A stretch of 64,000 bases of DNA from Chitinophaga sp. LS1 (GTDB lineage: Bacteria; Bacteroidota; Bacteroidia; Chitinophagales; Chitinophagaceae). Location of the stretch: contig NZ_CP128362.1 of assembly GCF_034274695.1 (NCBI RefSeq), forward strand, positions 1,116,001 to 1,180,000, read 5' to 3'. Each line of letters starts with the position of its first letter. Position 1 is the first letter of the stretch. Positions 17,092-26,474 of the stretch are shown piece by piece. The position numbers were made by a program, and so were the translations under genes. The notes under the pieces are model-generated. The model ran no database searches, was not told the origin of the DNA, and saw only the letters and a list, made by a program, of their open reading frames with translations.

Positions 17092-19584
17092 ATGAATGCC
17101 AAACTATTCCTCCGCCACCTATTCCTATTCACCTGTCTCCTGACAGCCACCTTCACCTTTGGTCAAAAACCGGAAGCCATCCGCCTTACCCAAAGAGAAA
17201 TCCGCTTCGACAATAACTGGCTCTTCCAAAAGGACTCCCTAAAAAAGACCGTCCAGCTGCCTCACGACTGGAGCATCGAAGACCTCCCTAATCAAAACGA
17301 CTCCACCATCATAGGGCCTTTCTACAAATACAGCCCCAATAAGGAACAAGGCGCCTACACCGTAGGCGGCACCGCCTGGTACAGGAAATCTTTTACCCTT
17401 CCAGAACTAAATGACCACCTGCTCCACATCCGCTTCGACGGCGTTTACATGAACAGCGACGTATGGATCAATGGCCACCTCCTCGGCAATCACCATTATG
17501 GCTATACTCCCTTTACCTACGACCTGACTCCCTACCTCTCCCCAGCAGGAAAAGTCAATACCATCGAGGTAAAAGTTAAAAACGAAGGACTCAACTCCCG
17601 CTGGTACACAGGCTCAGGCATCTACCGCCATGTATACCTGGTCAATTTGCCAGCGCAACACCTGGACGTGGAAAACATCGCTATCACCACAAAACAAGAT
17701 GCGATCGAGGACATAAAAAACACAATTCAAGATTCCAATTCCTCTATCCAGACTGCAAAAACCACGGTTCAAAATACCACTACTTCTTCCTACTCCACAA
17801 AGACTACAGGTCAAGACGCCAACCTTATTTTCCCCACCACCGATCCTACCTTCCAAGCCAGCATCCACGTCAATACCACCCTCCCCGAAGGTACCCACCT
17901 TCACCTCCGCCTCCTCGACACCACCAACACCGTCGTAGCGGAGTCAAATACAAACACCATCACCATCAACAATCCACAACTTTGGTCACCAGACCGCCCT
18001 TATCGCTATAAAACCGAAATAACCCTCCAAAAAGACAATATTACCCTCGATAAAGTAATTATTCCAACCGGCATAAGAGAAGTCAAAATTGACCCTAAAA
18101 TCGGCCTTTTAATCAATGGTACCCGCACCCTCCTCAGAGGTGCCAACATCCACCACGACAATGGCCTCCTCGGTGCCGCCGCCTTTGATCGTGCCGAAGA
18201 AAGGAAAATCGTGCTGTTGAAAGAAAATGGTTTCAACGCCATCCGTACCAGCCATAATCCGCCCTCTCCCAAATTCCTGGAAGTTTGTGACAGCCTCGGT
18301 ATGCTCGTCATCGACGAAGCCTTCGATACCTGGGAAGATGAAAAAACACCTTCCGACTACTCCCGTTACTTCCGCGATTATCATACTAAAGACCTCGAAT
18401 CCATGATTCGTCGCGACCGAAACCACCCCTCCATCATTATGTGGAGCATTGGTAATGAAATCTCTGAAAGAGCAGAGTTCAGAGGCATCCTTCTTACCAA
18501 AGAACTCAGCGCTACCATCAAATCACTCGATACTACCCGTCTCATTACCGCCGCTTTCAACAATTTTGGCCGTGGGTCCCTCAAATGGGAAGACGCAGAT
18601 GCGCCCCTCGCTCTCCTGGATGTGGCTGGATACAACTACCTGTGGGGCAATTATTACCTCGATAAAAAGAGAGTACCCAACCGTATCATGGTGGGCACTG
18701 AAAGCACCGTTCAGGATTTACAAAATGCCTGGAATCATGTAGAAGGGCTAAACTGGATCATCGGTGACTTTGCCTGGGCTGGCATGGATTACCTTGGAGA
18801 AGCCGGTATCGGACACACCATTCACAGTGATAAGGACAGCGCACGCCTCACCTGGCCATGGTTCAATGCATGGTGCGGCGACCTCGATATTACAGGCGAG
18901 AAAAAACCACAATCTTATTATAGAGATGTAGTATGGAGAAGGAGCCCCATCGAAATACTTGTACACTCACCAGATACAACCAATGAAAAAACCAGTTTCT
19001 GGGGATGGCCGGATGAACTCCCTCGCTGGTCATATCCTAAACACCTGAGAAAACCTTTGAAGGTGAGAGTCTTTACCCGTGCCAAATATGTAAAATTTGA
19101 GCAAAACGGAGAGGTGCTGGCGACTAAAGAAACGGCTACTGACCTGACAGCTACTTTCGATGTACTGGTGAAACCAGGAACCATCGTAGCCAATGCACTG
19201 GATAGAAATAAAAAACCGATAGGAGTGAGATACCTCGTATCGACCTCCGAACCTGCGGCCATTGCTTTACATGCTGATACAACTACCATTCAGGCAGACG
19301 CTGAATCTCTTTCCTATGTCAATGTAGCAGTAATGGATGCTGAAGGGAATGTAGTGCCTTATGCCGACCTGAAATTAAATATCAGGATCTCAGGCCCGGC
19401 TGTGCTTGCAGGAGCGGGGAGTGGATGTCCAAATAGAATGGCCAGTTTCCAGCAGCCAACACTTACCACCTTTAGGGGGAAAGGATTGATTATCCTGCGG
19501 AATACCGGCCATGCTGGAAAGATTAAAGTAGAAGTAACCGGTGATAAGCTGAAAACAGGATATATCACCGTTAGAGTAAAATAA
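17092..19584 (+). CDS. Secreted beta-galactosidase-like glycoside hydrolase, family GH2
   Basis: 830 residues with a signal peptide (cleaved near FGQ, residue 25). Domains are the GH2 sugar-binding jelly roll (about 40-200), an immunoglobulin-like domain (about 240-345), the TIM barrel (about 345-620) and C-terminal Ig-like domains. The acid/base Glu is E456 in WSIGNEISER and the nucleophile is probably E537 in MVGTESTVQD. RTSHNPPS is the usual GH2 motif. Exo-acting on beta-galactosides or related sugars; exact substrate not determinable. A Thr/Ser/Asn-rich insert at about 205-245 separates the first two domains and looks like a flexible linker. It is a single-gene unit after the 11-bp array. 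Confidence 0.92.
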   Translation: MNAKLFLRHLFLFTCLLTATFTFGQKPEAIRLTQREIRFDNNWLFQKDSLKKTVQLPHDWSIEDLPNQNDSTIIGPFYKYSPNKEQGAYTVGGTAWYRKSFTLPELNDHLLHIRFDGVYMNSDVWINGHLLGNHHYGYTPFTYDLTPYLSPAGKVNTIEVKVKNEGLNSRWYTGSGIYRHVYLVNLPAQHLDVENIAITTKQDAIEDIKNTIQDSNSSIQTAKTTVQNTTTSSYSTKTTGQDANLIFPTTDPTFQASIHVNTTLPEGTHLHLRLLDTTNTVVAESNTNTITINNPQLWSPDRPYRYKTEITLQKDNITLDKVIIPTGIREVKIDPKIGLLINGTRTLLRGANIHHDNGLLGAAAFDRAEERKIVLLKENGFNAIRTSHNPPSPKFLEVCDSLGMLVIDEAFDTWEDEKTPSDYSRYFRDYHTKDLESMIRRDRNHPSIIMWSIGNEISERAEFRGILLTKELSATIKSLDTTRLITAAFNNFGRGSLKWEDADAPLALLDVAGYNYLWGNYYLDKKRVPNRIMVGTESTVQDLQNAWNHVEGLNWIIGDFAWAGMDYLGEAGIGHTIHSDKDSARLTWPWFNAWCGDLDITGEKKPQSYYRDVVWRRSPIEILVHSPDTTNEKTSFWGWPDELPRWSYPKHLRKPLKVRVFTRAKYVKFEQNGEVLATKETATDLTATFDVLVKPGTIVANALDRNKKPIGVRYLVSTSEPAAIALHADTTTIQADAESLSYVNVAVMDAEGNVVPYADLKLNIRISGPAVLAGAGSGCPNRMASFQQPTLTTFRGKGLIILRNTGHAGKIKVEVTGDKLKTGYITVRVK

Positions 19585-19650
19585 AATAAAGTAAAAATTG
19601 AAAACAATCGAGAATGCTAATTTATAGCTTACCAGATAGTCGATCCGGCA

Positions 19651-19995
19651 ATTAGTAATTGATCCCATACCATAACCTAAATCTTATCAACTAAGCAATA
19701 AGCCAATTAGTAATTGATCCAATAACATAACCTAAATCTTATCAGCTTAGCAATAAGCCAATCAGTAATTGATCTATACTATAACCTAAATCTTATCAGC
19801 TAAGCAATAAGCCAATCAGTAATTGATCCCATACCATAACCTAAATCTTATCAACTAAGCAATAAGGCAATTAGTAATTGATCCTATACCATAACCTAAA
19901 TCTTATCAACTAAGCAATAAGGCAATTAGTAATTGATCCCATACCATAACCTAAATCTTATCAGCTTAGCAATAAGGCAATTAGTAATTGATCTA
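19651..19995. repeat. 55-bp tandem repeat, six full copies plus a partial one
   Basis: Copies start at 19651, 19706, 19761, 19815 (after a 54-bp unit), 19870, 19925 and 19980 (partial). Each has ATTAGTAATTGATC, then CATAACCTAAATCTTATC, then AGCAATAAG. Variation is limited to a few positions, such as CAACTAAGC versus CAGCTTAGC. It lies between the convergent ends of the GH2 and MFS genes. There are no spacers, so it is not a CRISPR array. Within each unit CTTAT and ATAAG can pair across about 10 nt. Confidence 0.97.
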
Positions 19996-20027
19996 ATGCA
20001 TAGCGCATAGAATTGAATGCCTACCCC

Positions 20028-21272
20028 CTAATGTATCACTATCGCATCATCCCCCTCATGCATCACAATCGGATGCTTAATCTGCCTGCGCCCTATCACC
20101 AACACCACCACAGACATCACCGCCGTACCTGCCATTATCATCACCATCGGCAACGCCGTATGACTATCAAACAAACTCACCCCCACTGATGCCAACGCAC
20201 CTATTCCCATCTGCGTAGCCCCCATCAACGCCGCCGCACTACCCGCATGCTTCTTAAAAGGCGCTATAGACAATGCCGACGTATTAGGATTTGCAAAACC
20301 CACACAACTCAAAAATATAAATAACAACCCTATCACCTGCGGTAACTGATACCACCCCTGATATTCTCCCACCAAAAATAATATCCCCGTCAATGCCTGC
20401 GCAATCACCGCCACCTTTACCACCTGATCACTTCTATAACGACGCAACACCCAACTGTTCACCTGACTAGACCCAATCAATCCCACCGATAACCCCGCAA
20501 AGATCCAGCCATACACCGTCTTATCCAGATGAAAGATCTCCATGAACACCACCGGCGAACCCGATACATAGGCGAACAATCCCGCAAATGCAAATGAACC
20601 CGACAAGGTATAAGTATAAAACTGCGGCTCCTTTATCACCGCCAGGAAATTACTAATTATCGGCCCCGGCTTTAAAGACATATTCACATCCGGCTCATAA
20701 CTCTCCGGCAATAAAAATATACTCGCCAGTAATATCAACAGCCCCAATCCACCTAATATTATAAACACCGCATGCCACCCCAAAGCCAACGTAACATAAC
20801 CACCTACTGTAGGCGCAATCATAGGAGAAGCTCCTACCACTAACATCAACAATGCAAATACCCTCGCATTCTGCTCCACCGGAAACAAATCCCTCACCAT
20901 CGTAATAGCAGCTACCGCCGCCGCACAACTACCAATAGCCTGGAAGAAACGTAATATCACCAACCCCTGCAAGCTATGCACCAATGTACAACCCGCAGAT
21001 GCTAAGATGTAAAGACAAAGCCCAAAGTAAAGCGGTTTCTTCCGACCAAAACGGTCTAACAGTGGTCCGTATAATAACTGTCCGGCAGAGATACCGATAA
21101 AATAACTGGATAAGGAAAGGCCGACTTCGGCTGTAGTCACCCCCAGGTCTTTTGCAATGGAGTCAAAGCCTGGAAGATACATGTCAATAGAGAATGGTCC
21201 TAATGCTGTCAGTGATCCTAAAATAAAAATAAGAAGGGATTTCCCGCGCGACGAGGATTCCGATGTTTGCAT
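20028..21272 (-). CDS. Bcr/CflA-type multidrug efflux MFS transporter
   Basis: 414 residues with twelve predicted membrane helices. MFS motif A appears as GPLLDRFGRKKPLYFG (about 68-83), and the first helix has the ALGPFSIDMYLPGF signature of the Bcr/CflA DHA1 family, proton-driven exporters of drugs such as bicyclomycin, chloramphenicol or sulfonamides. It is an inner-membrane antiporter. Monocistronic, ending against the 55-bp repeats. Substrate not predictable. Confidence 0.92.
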   Translation of the reverse strand: MQTSESSSRGKSLLIFILGSLTALGPFSIDMYLPGFDSIAKDLGVTTAEVGLSLSSYFIGISAGQLLYGPLLDRFGRKKPLYFGLCLYILASAGCTLVHSLQGLVILRFFQAIGSCAAAVAAITMVRDLFPVEQNARVFALLMLVVGASPMIAPTVGGYVTLALGWHAVFIILGGLGLLILLASIFLLPESYEPDVNMSLKPGPIISNFLAVIKEPQFYTYTLSGSFAFAGLFAYVSGSPVVFMEIFHLDKTVYGWIFAGLSVGLIGSSQVNSWVLRRYRSDQVVKVAVIAQALTGILFLVGEYQGWYQLPQVIGLLFIFLSCVGFANPNTSALSIAPFKKHAGSAAALMGATQMGIGALASVGVSLFDSHTALPMVMIMAGTAVMSVVVLVIGRRQIKHPIVMHEGDDAIVIH

Positions 21273-21309
21273 AGCTCGTGATTAAATCACGAAATTAACC
21301 TGCTTTCAG

Positions 21310-21350
21310 CGAAAAAAAGCTTTTCCCATGATGGCAAAAGCTTTTTTCGG
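21310..21350 (-). terminator. Hairpin terminator downstream of the lipoprotein gene
   Basis: AAAAGCTTTT-type arms (CGAAAAAAAGCTTTT and AAAAGCTTTTTTCG) pair around CCCATGATGGC. It lies between the lipoprotein stop and the MFS start, both on the minus strand. Confidence 0.75.
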
Positions 21351-21388
21351 TAAAAAAAGGGAAATATCTATAGGGGATGAACTCTCTC

Positions 21389-22120
21389 TTACTTAAAAAA
21401 CCCACCCGCCGTCGTCATCTTCTCCACCCATATCCCACACCCCTTCGGCAACACAAACTCACTCACCCCCACTCTATTCACTCTCGGATTCCAATCATAC
21501 GTATATCCCATCCTCGTCCATGGATAATGCGCGCCACCTGGCGCCAGCGGCTGAAAATAAGATGAAATAATATACCCGTTAAACCACGCCTTATACTCCT
21601 CCGACACTCCCGCTGACAATACCGGACCCGCATGTGTCGTCGTCACATCCGGATTACCCGCAGGTCTATACAACTTACCCGCCGGTACCCATACCTGTGC
21701 GATATACCTATTGCCATTCACTGGCGGTAACCCCAGCATCTGGCTCAAACGCAACAATGTATCAGAAGTTGGTGAAAAAGTACTTCCCAACCTGTACTTC
21801 ATCTGGTTGGGAATGAAAAGCCACATCTCTCCCCAACTATTATTGATCGAATCTCCGGGAGGAAAGCTATTAGGATACTTCATAAAAGTACCCATCAACA
21901 CATACTGTTGTCCGTTAATCGTCTTCCATTGTAGTACAGGATTCCCTGCAGTGATCGTCTGCAGTGTGTCGATTGTTTTGGTAGTGTCTGCGATCATCGC
22001 CTGGTTAATGGACCTGTTATAAACTTTGTCCAACGGCTCGTTGCTACCATACCCATCCCGGGTGGTTTTACAGGCTACCGCCAATAGGGCGATCAGCATC
22101 AAATTGCGTAAGGTTTTCAT
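21389..22120 (-). CDS. Lipoprotein of unknown function
   Basis: From the Met at 22120 the protein begins MKTLRNLMLIALLAVACKTT, a lipoprotein signal with the lipid-modified Cys after LAVA. The upstream in-frame Met at 22156 would put 12 extra residues before the signal and is less likely. About 243 residues. The mature part contains many Trp/Tyr/Pro residues (YPWTRMGYTYDWNPRVNRVG and YVLMGTFMKYPNSFPPGD) with no known catalytic signature. Its C-terminal half, near EFVLPKGCGIWVEK, looks globular. Probably anchored in the outer or inner membrane facing the periplasm. Function unknown. Confidence 0.8.
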   Translation of the reverse strand: MKTLRNLMLIALLAVACKTTRDGYGSNEPLDKVYNRSINQAMIADTTKTIDTLQTITAGNPVLQWKTINGQQYVLMGTFMKYPNSFPPGDSINNSWGEMWLFIPNQMKYRLGSTFSPTSDTLLRLSQMLGLPPVNGNRYIAQVWVPAGKLYRPAGNPDVTTTHAGPVLSAGVSEEYKAWFNGYIISSYFQPLAPGGAHYPWTRMGYTYDWNPRVNRVGVSEFVLPKGCGIWVEKMTTAGGFFK

Positions 22121-22310
22121 GTCGGGGTGTAATTTAGTCAAAGTTAACATCCTCAAAAGGGATATTGTTCACCCCGCCACATGTATATGTAGGTTAATTA
22201 GTTACATAACCCCTCCACTTTAAAAAACCTTATATCATAGGAAAATTTGTTGTATCCAAAACATCAACAGGTGCATTCCGGTTTAGCCTCAAAGCCGGCA
22301 ATGAGAGAGA

Positions 22311-23153
22311 TCATCCTAAATACTTCAATATCGCAATCATATCCTCATCTCCCAATCCTTCCTTCACCGCACCCTCCAGCGCCTCATTCAATGTCACCCC
22401 TGCCGGCGTATCCATTCCCTGCTCTCTCGCCAACCTGATATCCTTTGCCAACAACTTCAATGCAAACGCTGGTGCAAAATTCCCATTAATAATCCCCGGT
22501 GTCTTTATCTTCGTAATCCCACTCCCTACACCACCTTCATTTATTAATGGTAACAACTTATCTGGTCCTATACCATGCTTTTGAGCAAATATCACCGCCT
22601 CTGCCAATCCCTGCACTGTAATACCCAGAAACGCATTGATAGCCAGTTTCGCATAGTTCCCCGCACCATTATCCCCCAACAACGTAGCCGACTTACCCAA
22701 ACTATCAAACACCGGTTTCGCCCTTTCAAAATCCGCCTCATTCCCTCCTACCAATATTATCAACTGACGATCTTCCGCAGGTTTTACACTCCCCGATACA
22801 GGCGCATCCAGGTAAGCAATCCCCTTCTCTCTGACACGAGCCGCCATTGCCTTCGTCGTATCCGGAGATACTGTACTCATATCAATCGCCAGTAACCCAT
22901 CAGGTAACGGTGCCGCCAGCAACTGATCCCAGATCTCCTTCAACGCTGCATCATCCGATACCATCGTAATAACACAATCGACATCCTTCACAAGTTCCGC
23001 CGGCGTAGCAGCCACCTTCACACCTGTTTCCTTTGCAAATTCATTTGCCTTAGCTACCGTGCGGTTATACACCGTCACATCAAATCCTGCTTTTACCAGG
23101 TTCTTCACCATAGGTTTACCCATGTTACCGAGTCCTGCCCATCCTATTTTCAT
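22311..23153 (-). CDS. NAD(P)-dependent beta-hydroxyacid dehydrogenase (3-hydroxyisobutyrate dehydrogenase-like)
   Basis: 280 residues. The N-terminal dinucleotide site is GLGNMGKPM (about 7-15); the substrate motif is DAPVSGSVKPAEDR (about 116-129); the catalytic Lys is in GAGNYAKLAINAFL (about 164-177). The C-terminal helical dimer domain (SGITKIKTP ... LLAKDIRLA) completes the beta-HAD family. Members oxidise 3-hydroxyisobutyrate, reduce succinic semialdehyde or glyoxylate, or act as imine reductases; which applies here cannot be said. Cytosolic, with no operon partners. Confidence 0.92.
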   Translation of the reverse strand: MKIGWAGLGNMGKPMVKNLVKAGFDVTVYNRTVAKANEFAKETGVKVAATPAELVKDVDCVITMVSDDAALKEIWDQLLAAPLPDGLLAIDMSTVSPDTTKAMAARVREKGIAYLDAPVSGSVKPAEDRQLIILVGGNEADFERAKPVFDSLGKSATLLGDNGAGNYAKLAINAFLGITVQGLAEAVIFAQKHGIGPDKLLPLINEGGVGSGITKIKTPGIINGNFAPAFALKLLAKDIRLAREQGMDTPAGVTLNEALEGAVKEGLGDEDMIAILKYLG

Positions 23154-23197
23154 AATTCCAGTTTAATAAAAATGCCGCAAAAATTTGCGACATTAAG

Positions 23198-23554
23198 TTA
23201 CTGAGCAATTTTTAAAGCGGAGATATTTTCTTCAGGAAGTTGGAATACATTTCCTTTCAACTGTTGGCATAAACTATCTAATTCAGCTACTACTGCATCT
23301 TTTGTTTTGTTATAACACGCCAGATCCATGTCTATTGTTTTTTCCAGTAGAAAGTAATATTGTTTTATATTCCTGAATGCCTGTAATAAGATCATGGAAA
23401 CGTGAGGGTCCCTGCCCTGTCGAAGATTAGAGATTTGCTTCGCGGTAAGTAATGATGCCGCATCCATCAACATCATACGCAGTTCGAAACAACTGTTCGC
23501 ATCACTGTAATGTTCTGCCGCTATCCGTTCATTTATCTGCTGAATCTCTATCAT
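23198..23554 (-). CDS. Small helical protein of unknown function
   Basis: 118 residues, acidic and mainly helical. There is no signal peptide and no membrane segment. A stretch SLLTAKQISNLRQGRDP could be a helix-turn-helix-like turn, but I cannot name a family. It sits 44 bp from the dehydrogenase gene, so the two may be co-transcribed. The Met at 23554 follows an AT-rich leader. Confidence 0.6.
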   Translation of the reverse strand: MIEIQQINERIAAEHYSDANSCFELRMMLMDAASLLTAKQISNLRQGRDPHVSMILLQAFRNIKQYYFLLEKTIDMDLACYNKTKDAVVAELDSLCQQLKGNVFQLPEENISALKIAQ

Positions 23555-23704
23555 AGTACATATGTATAAAAAATAGCATTAGTTCAATTTTCAAACCAAG
23601 CATAATTTAAATACAAAATTAACACCATATAAACACATGCAATAAAATAAAGATAATATTACACAACTCAGTGGAGGAGATTTTCCACAATTTGAGGGCA
23701 TTAA

Positions 23705-23740
23705 AAAAACGCTTTTGCCCCTAAAAGACAAAAGCGTTTA
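23705..23740 (-). terminator. Terminator downstream of dps
   Basis: AAACGCTTTTG and CAAAAGCGTTT pair around CCCCTAAAAGA, with a T run on the minus strand, 17 bp after the dps stop. Confidence 0.9.
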
Positions 23741-23756
23741 ACATAATTAATTTGAC

Positions 23757-24227
23757 TTATTTCAAATAAGAACGCAGGAACCATGCCCACTCCTCATGCT
23801 CCTTCAACACACCTGTCAGGAAATCGGCAGTACCCGTATCCTTATACTCATCCTCCACCTTCTCTATATGCGCACGCACGCCACGAATAAGCGTCTCATG
23901 GTCATCCAGCAAATTCCTGATCTGGGTATTCTGATCATTCGTATAATCCCCTTCCTGCAGATTAGCCAGTTTCAGATAATCTGCCAGACGGCCTTCGGCA
24001 TAATGTCCAATCTTACGTACACGCTCCGCTACCTCATCAATCGTTTCCGCCAGTTCAGTGTACAGTCTCTCATACAACTTATGTAACTCCATAAAACTAG
24101 GGCTCTCGATGTTCCAATGATAATTGCGGGTCTTCGCAAATAACACCTGTTCATCTGCCAGTAATTGATTTAAGATAAGGGCAACAGCTTGCGTGTTCTT
24201 TTCGCTGATTCCAATATTAGCTTTCAT
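23757..24227 (-). CDS. dps: DNA-protection ferritin Dps
   Basis: 156 residues, the family's usual size. The ferroxidase motif is in NYHWNIESPSFMELHKLYERLY (His, Asp/Glu positions spread over about 35-60), and the conserved EWAWFLRSYLK end is present. Dps forms a 12-subunit shell that oxidises Fe(II) with H2O2 and binds DNA in starved or oxidatively stressed cells. The N-terminus is short, so DNA binding through a Lys-rich tail is not evident. Its start is 18 bp downstream of the small protein gene at 24246, so the two are likely a stress operon. Confidence 0.95.
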   Translation of the reverse strand: MKANIGISEKNTQAVALILNQLLADEQVLFAKTRNYHWNIESPSFMELHKLYERLYTELAETIDEVAERVRKIGHYAEGRLADYLKLANLQEGDYTNDQNTQIRNLLDDHETLIRGVRAHIEKVEDEYKDTGTADFLTGVLKEHEEWAWFLRSYLK

Positions 24228-24245
24228 ATCAAAATTGTTTATATT

Positions 24246-24548
24246 TTACTTAATCCTTAATTTCTGTAGCATTTCTGTTGTCAAAGTATCTGCCGATGGG
24301 CCATAACCCGATACAAGTATACCTTTCAGGCCATTTTTACACTCAATAGCATATACCGCTGCCTCGTCCGACGGATCCGAATTACCCTCATACCTGTACA
24401 CATCCACGATACTGAAATCATCCACATGAATCTTATCCTCTGACGATACGATGTAATTGTCTTCCATGTTAAAATCAACAGTAAAGCCTTTTTTCTTCAA
24501 AGCGGCAATAGCATTGATAACAGTATCGTAGTGCAATTGGTGTTCCAT
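24246..24548 (-). CDS. Small conserved Bacteroidota protein upstream of dps
   Basis: 100 residues with no signal peptide. It begins with a helix (YDTVINAIAALKKKGFTVDF) followed by strands, and has DVYRYEGNSDPSDEAAVYAIE and GLKGILVSGYGPSAD. This matches a small protein family found widely in Bacteroidota, often labelled phosphoribosylpyrophosphate synthetase in databases, although it is far too short to be that enzyme. Real function unknown. Its place 18 bp before dps suggests a stress-related role. Confidence 0.8.
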   Translation of the reverse strand: MEHQLHYDTVINAIAALKKKGFTVDFNMEDNYIVSSEDKIHVDDFSIVDVYRYEGNSDPSDEAAVYAIECKNGLKGILVSGYGPSADTLTTEMLQKLRIK

Positions 24549-25147
24549 AAATTAAATATTTAACAAAGTGAGCATATTCACATTCTTCCGCAGGAACAGG
24601 GGAAACTTCAAACAGTATGCTATATTAAGCATTTTTGTCCAAACACGGAAGGCCGCTCCTTGACAGAAACGGCCAATTGCAATCAAGCTCCACTGTATGA
24701 ATAAAGGAAGGAATGAACATTTTTCCATTGAAACAAAGCTAACTCCCTAAACTGCTACTGTCAATTGACAAAACATATTATCTGTTGTACTTTTCGTGGG
24801 TACAACCTAAATTCTTTCCTTTAGTGACCACCCCGCCAATAAATCCTCCTTTATTTTTCACCTCTCATTACAAAACTTATAATCAGATTTCACCACATGA
24901 AATCATTACCCGCATTTTTTCAGACAATGCACTGCGATTTATAAAGACTTATTTTATATAAAATCGCCCTTAGACCAGTTAAGAATCCGAAAGTTTAATC
25001 TTAACCGGTTACTTTTTTTTAACGTAAAAAGCACCTTTTAATTTACCTCAACAATTCCACCCTTTACCGACAAAACTCGCTTCCAATCACGATTGTAGAT
25101 ACATTTACAAAAGCGACCAACACAAATATTTAATTAAACATCGTGCC
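24549..25147. other. Long intergenic region between divergent dps and dioxygenase transcription units
   Basis: About 600 bp with no supported gene on either strand. It should hold two divergent promoters; TACATTTA at about 25099-25106 is close to the -7 consensus for the dioxygenase gene. Nothing else recognisable. Confidence 0.4.
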
Positions 25148-25903
25148 ATGGAAAGAAAAATCTTCTTGAAAAACACCCTCGCTGCTTTAGGTTTAGCAGC
25201 CGTTGCCCCACTGGCAGTATCGTCCTGCGGAAAAGACACAGATACGACTACCAGCACAGACGGTACTACCACTGACAGCACCACTACCAACACTGGAAGT
25301 ACAACTACATCCTGCACTGTCACAGCTACTGAAACAGCAGGACCATATCCTACTAAAACCCCATCTTCCTATGTAAGAAGTAACATTGTCGATAGTCAAG
25401 CCGGTGTACCACTCACTGTAAAAATCACCATCGCCAATACAAAGAACAGTTGTGCTGCACTCTCCGGTGCACTGGTAGATATATGGCATTGCACCGCTGT
25501 GGGCTACTATTCTGAATATGTAGTAAACCCCGGTGGTGGATATTCCAGTGTTGACTATACCTCTTCTCACTTCCTGAGAGGACGTCAGACTACTGACTCC
25601 AGCGGATTAGTTACTTTCACCAGTATCTTCCCAGGCTGGTATTCAGGCAGAGCGCCACACATTCATGTGCATGTGTACAATAGCAGCGGTACTTCTCTGC
25701 TCATCACTCAGATCGCGTTCCCTGCTGATGTTTGTAACACGGTGTACACCACTGCTACTGACTACAAAGCACACGGTACGCAGGATACATCCAACACTGC
25801 CGACTCGATATTCAGTGACTCCCTTGCCAATGAACTCGCTACTGTAACTGGTAGTGTCTCGGCCGGCTATACACTGACACACACCATCTACGTCGCTGCA
25901 TAA
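25148..25903 (+). CDS. Exported intradiol ring-cleavage dioxygenase-like lipoprotein
   Basis: 251 residues. The N-terminus MERKIFLKNTLAALGLAAVA then PLAVSSCGKD is a lipoprotein signal with the lipid Cys at about 27. A Thr/Ser/Asp linker follows (about 30-55). The catalytic domain starts at ETAGPYPTKTP, the usual beginning of protocatechuate 3,4-dioxygenase beta-like proteins. The four iron ligands are visible: Tyr in GYYSEY, Tyr in GWYSGR, and both His in PHIHVHV. Anchoring outside the cytoplasm is unusual for catechol catabolism, so plant-phenolic or siderophore-catechol processing at the cell surface is possible (inference). Confidence 0.9.
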   Translation: MERKIFLKNTLAALGLAAVAPLAVSSCGKDTDTTTSTDGTTTDSTTTNTGSTTTSCTVTATETAGPYPTKTPSSYVRSNIVDSQAGVPLTVKITIANTKNSCAALSGALVDIWHCTAVGYYSEYVVNPGGGYSSVDYTSSHFLRGRQTTDSSGLVTFTSIFPGWYSGRAPHIHVHVYNSSGTSLLITQIAFPADVCNTVYTTATDYKAHGTQDTSNTADSIFSDSLANELATVTGSVSAGYTLTHTIYVAA

Positions 25904-25979
25904 ATTCATCGTATGAGCGTGTATCCAAAGATGCACGCTCTTTTTAATAAGGATACCTCCGCTTATAACTACAGTAACA

Positions 25980-26474
25980 ATGAAGACCATCCGCCTCATA
26001 TATCGCAAACTCATTGATGCATCGAATACCAAACCATGGGATCAAATGCTCTTCGAAGGCTCCTGGTATGAATACCTCCTGCAGGCACAAACATTCAATC
26101 CTGAAAAAAAGTACAACACCTTCGCTGAACTCATCGATAATGTTCCTAATGCAGACAGGATCCATTTTCTCGTTACACCTGCCATCATCGGCTACCTCAA
26201 ACAACTGAATGGCAGAGTACCTGATATCACTAACAACATTGGTAAAACATTTTTACCATTCAAAATTTTCAAGTTCGAAATCGTCAACTCTGACATCACG
26301 GATAAAAAGAAACACCAGGTAGCAGTGAACTTTATTTCTGAACCGCTCACCTGGCATGACACCATCAGCAATCAGCTGCTGGTCACTATTAACAACGAAC
26401 CGGATAATGGTGAAACACTCACAGAAATGTTCTCTATGCAACCATTCCTAAGTATTTATTCTATTCAATCATGA
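25980..26474 (+). CDS. Protein of unknown function paired with a pirin-like protein
   Basis: 164 residues, no signal. It has TKPWDQMLFEGSWYEYLLQAQTF and a C-terminal half with strands (FKIFKFEIVNSDITDKKKH), and I cannot place it in a family. Its stop overlaps the next ATG by 4 bp (ATGA), so it is translationally coupled to the pirin-like gene and probably works with it. Confidence 0.75.
   Translation: MKTIRLIYRKLIDASNTKPWDQMLFEGSWYEYLLQAQTFNPEKKYNTFAELIDNVPNADRIHFLVTPAIIGYLKQLNGRVPDITNNIGKTFLPFKIFKFEIVNSDITDKKKHQVAVNFISEPLTWHDTISNQLLVTINNEPDNGETLTEMFSMQPFLSIYSIQS

Noticed and set aside
19651..19995. Possible CRISPR array
   Set aside because: Units are contiguous, 54-55 bp long and have no unique spacers; no cas genes nearby.
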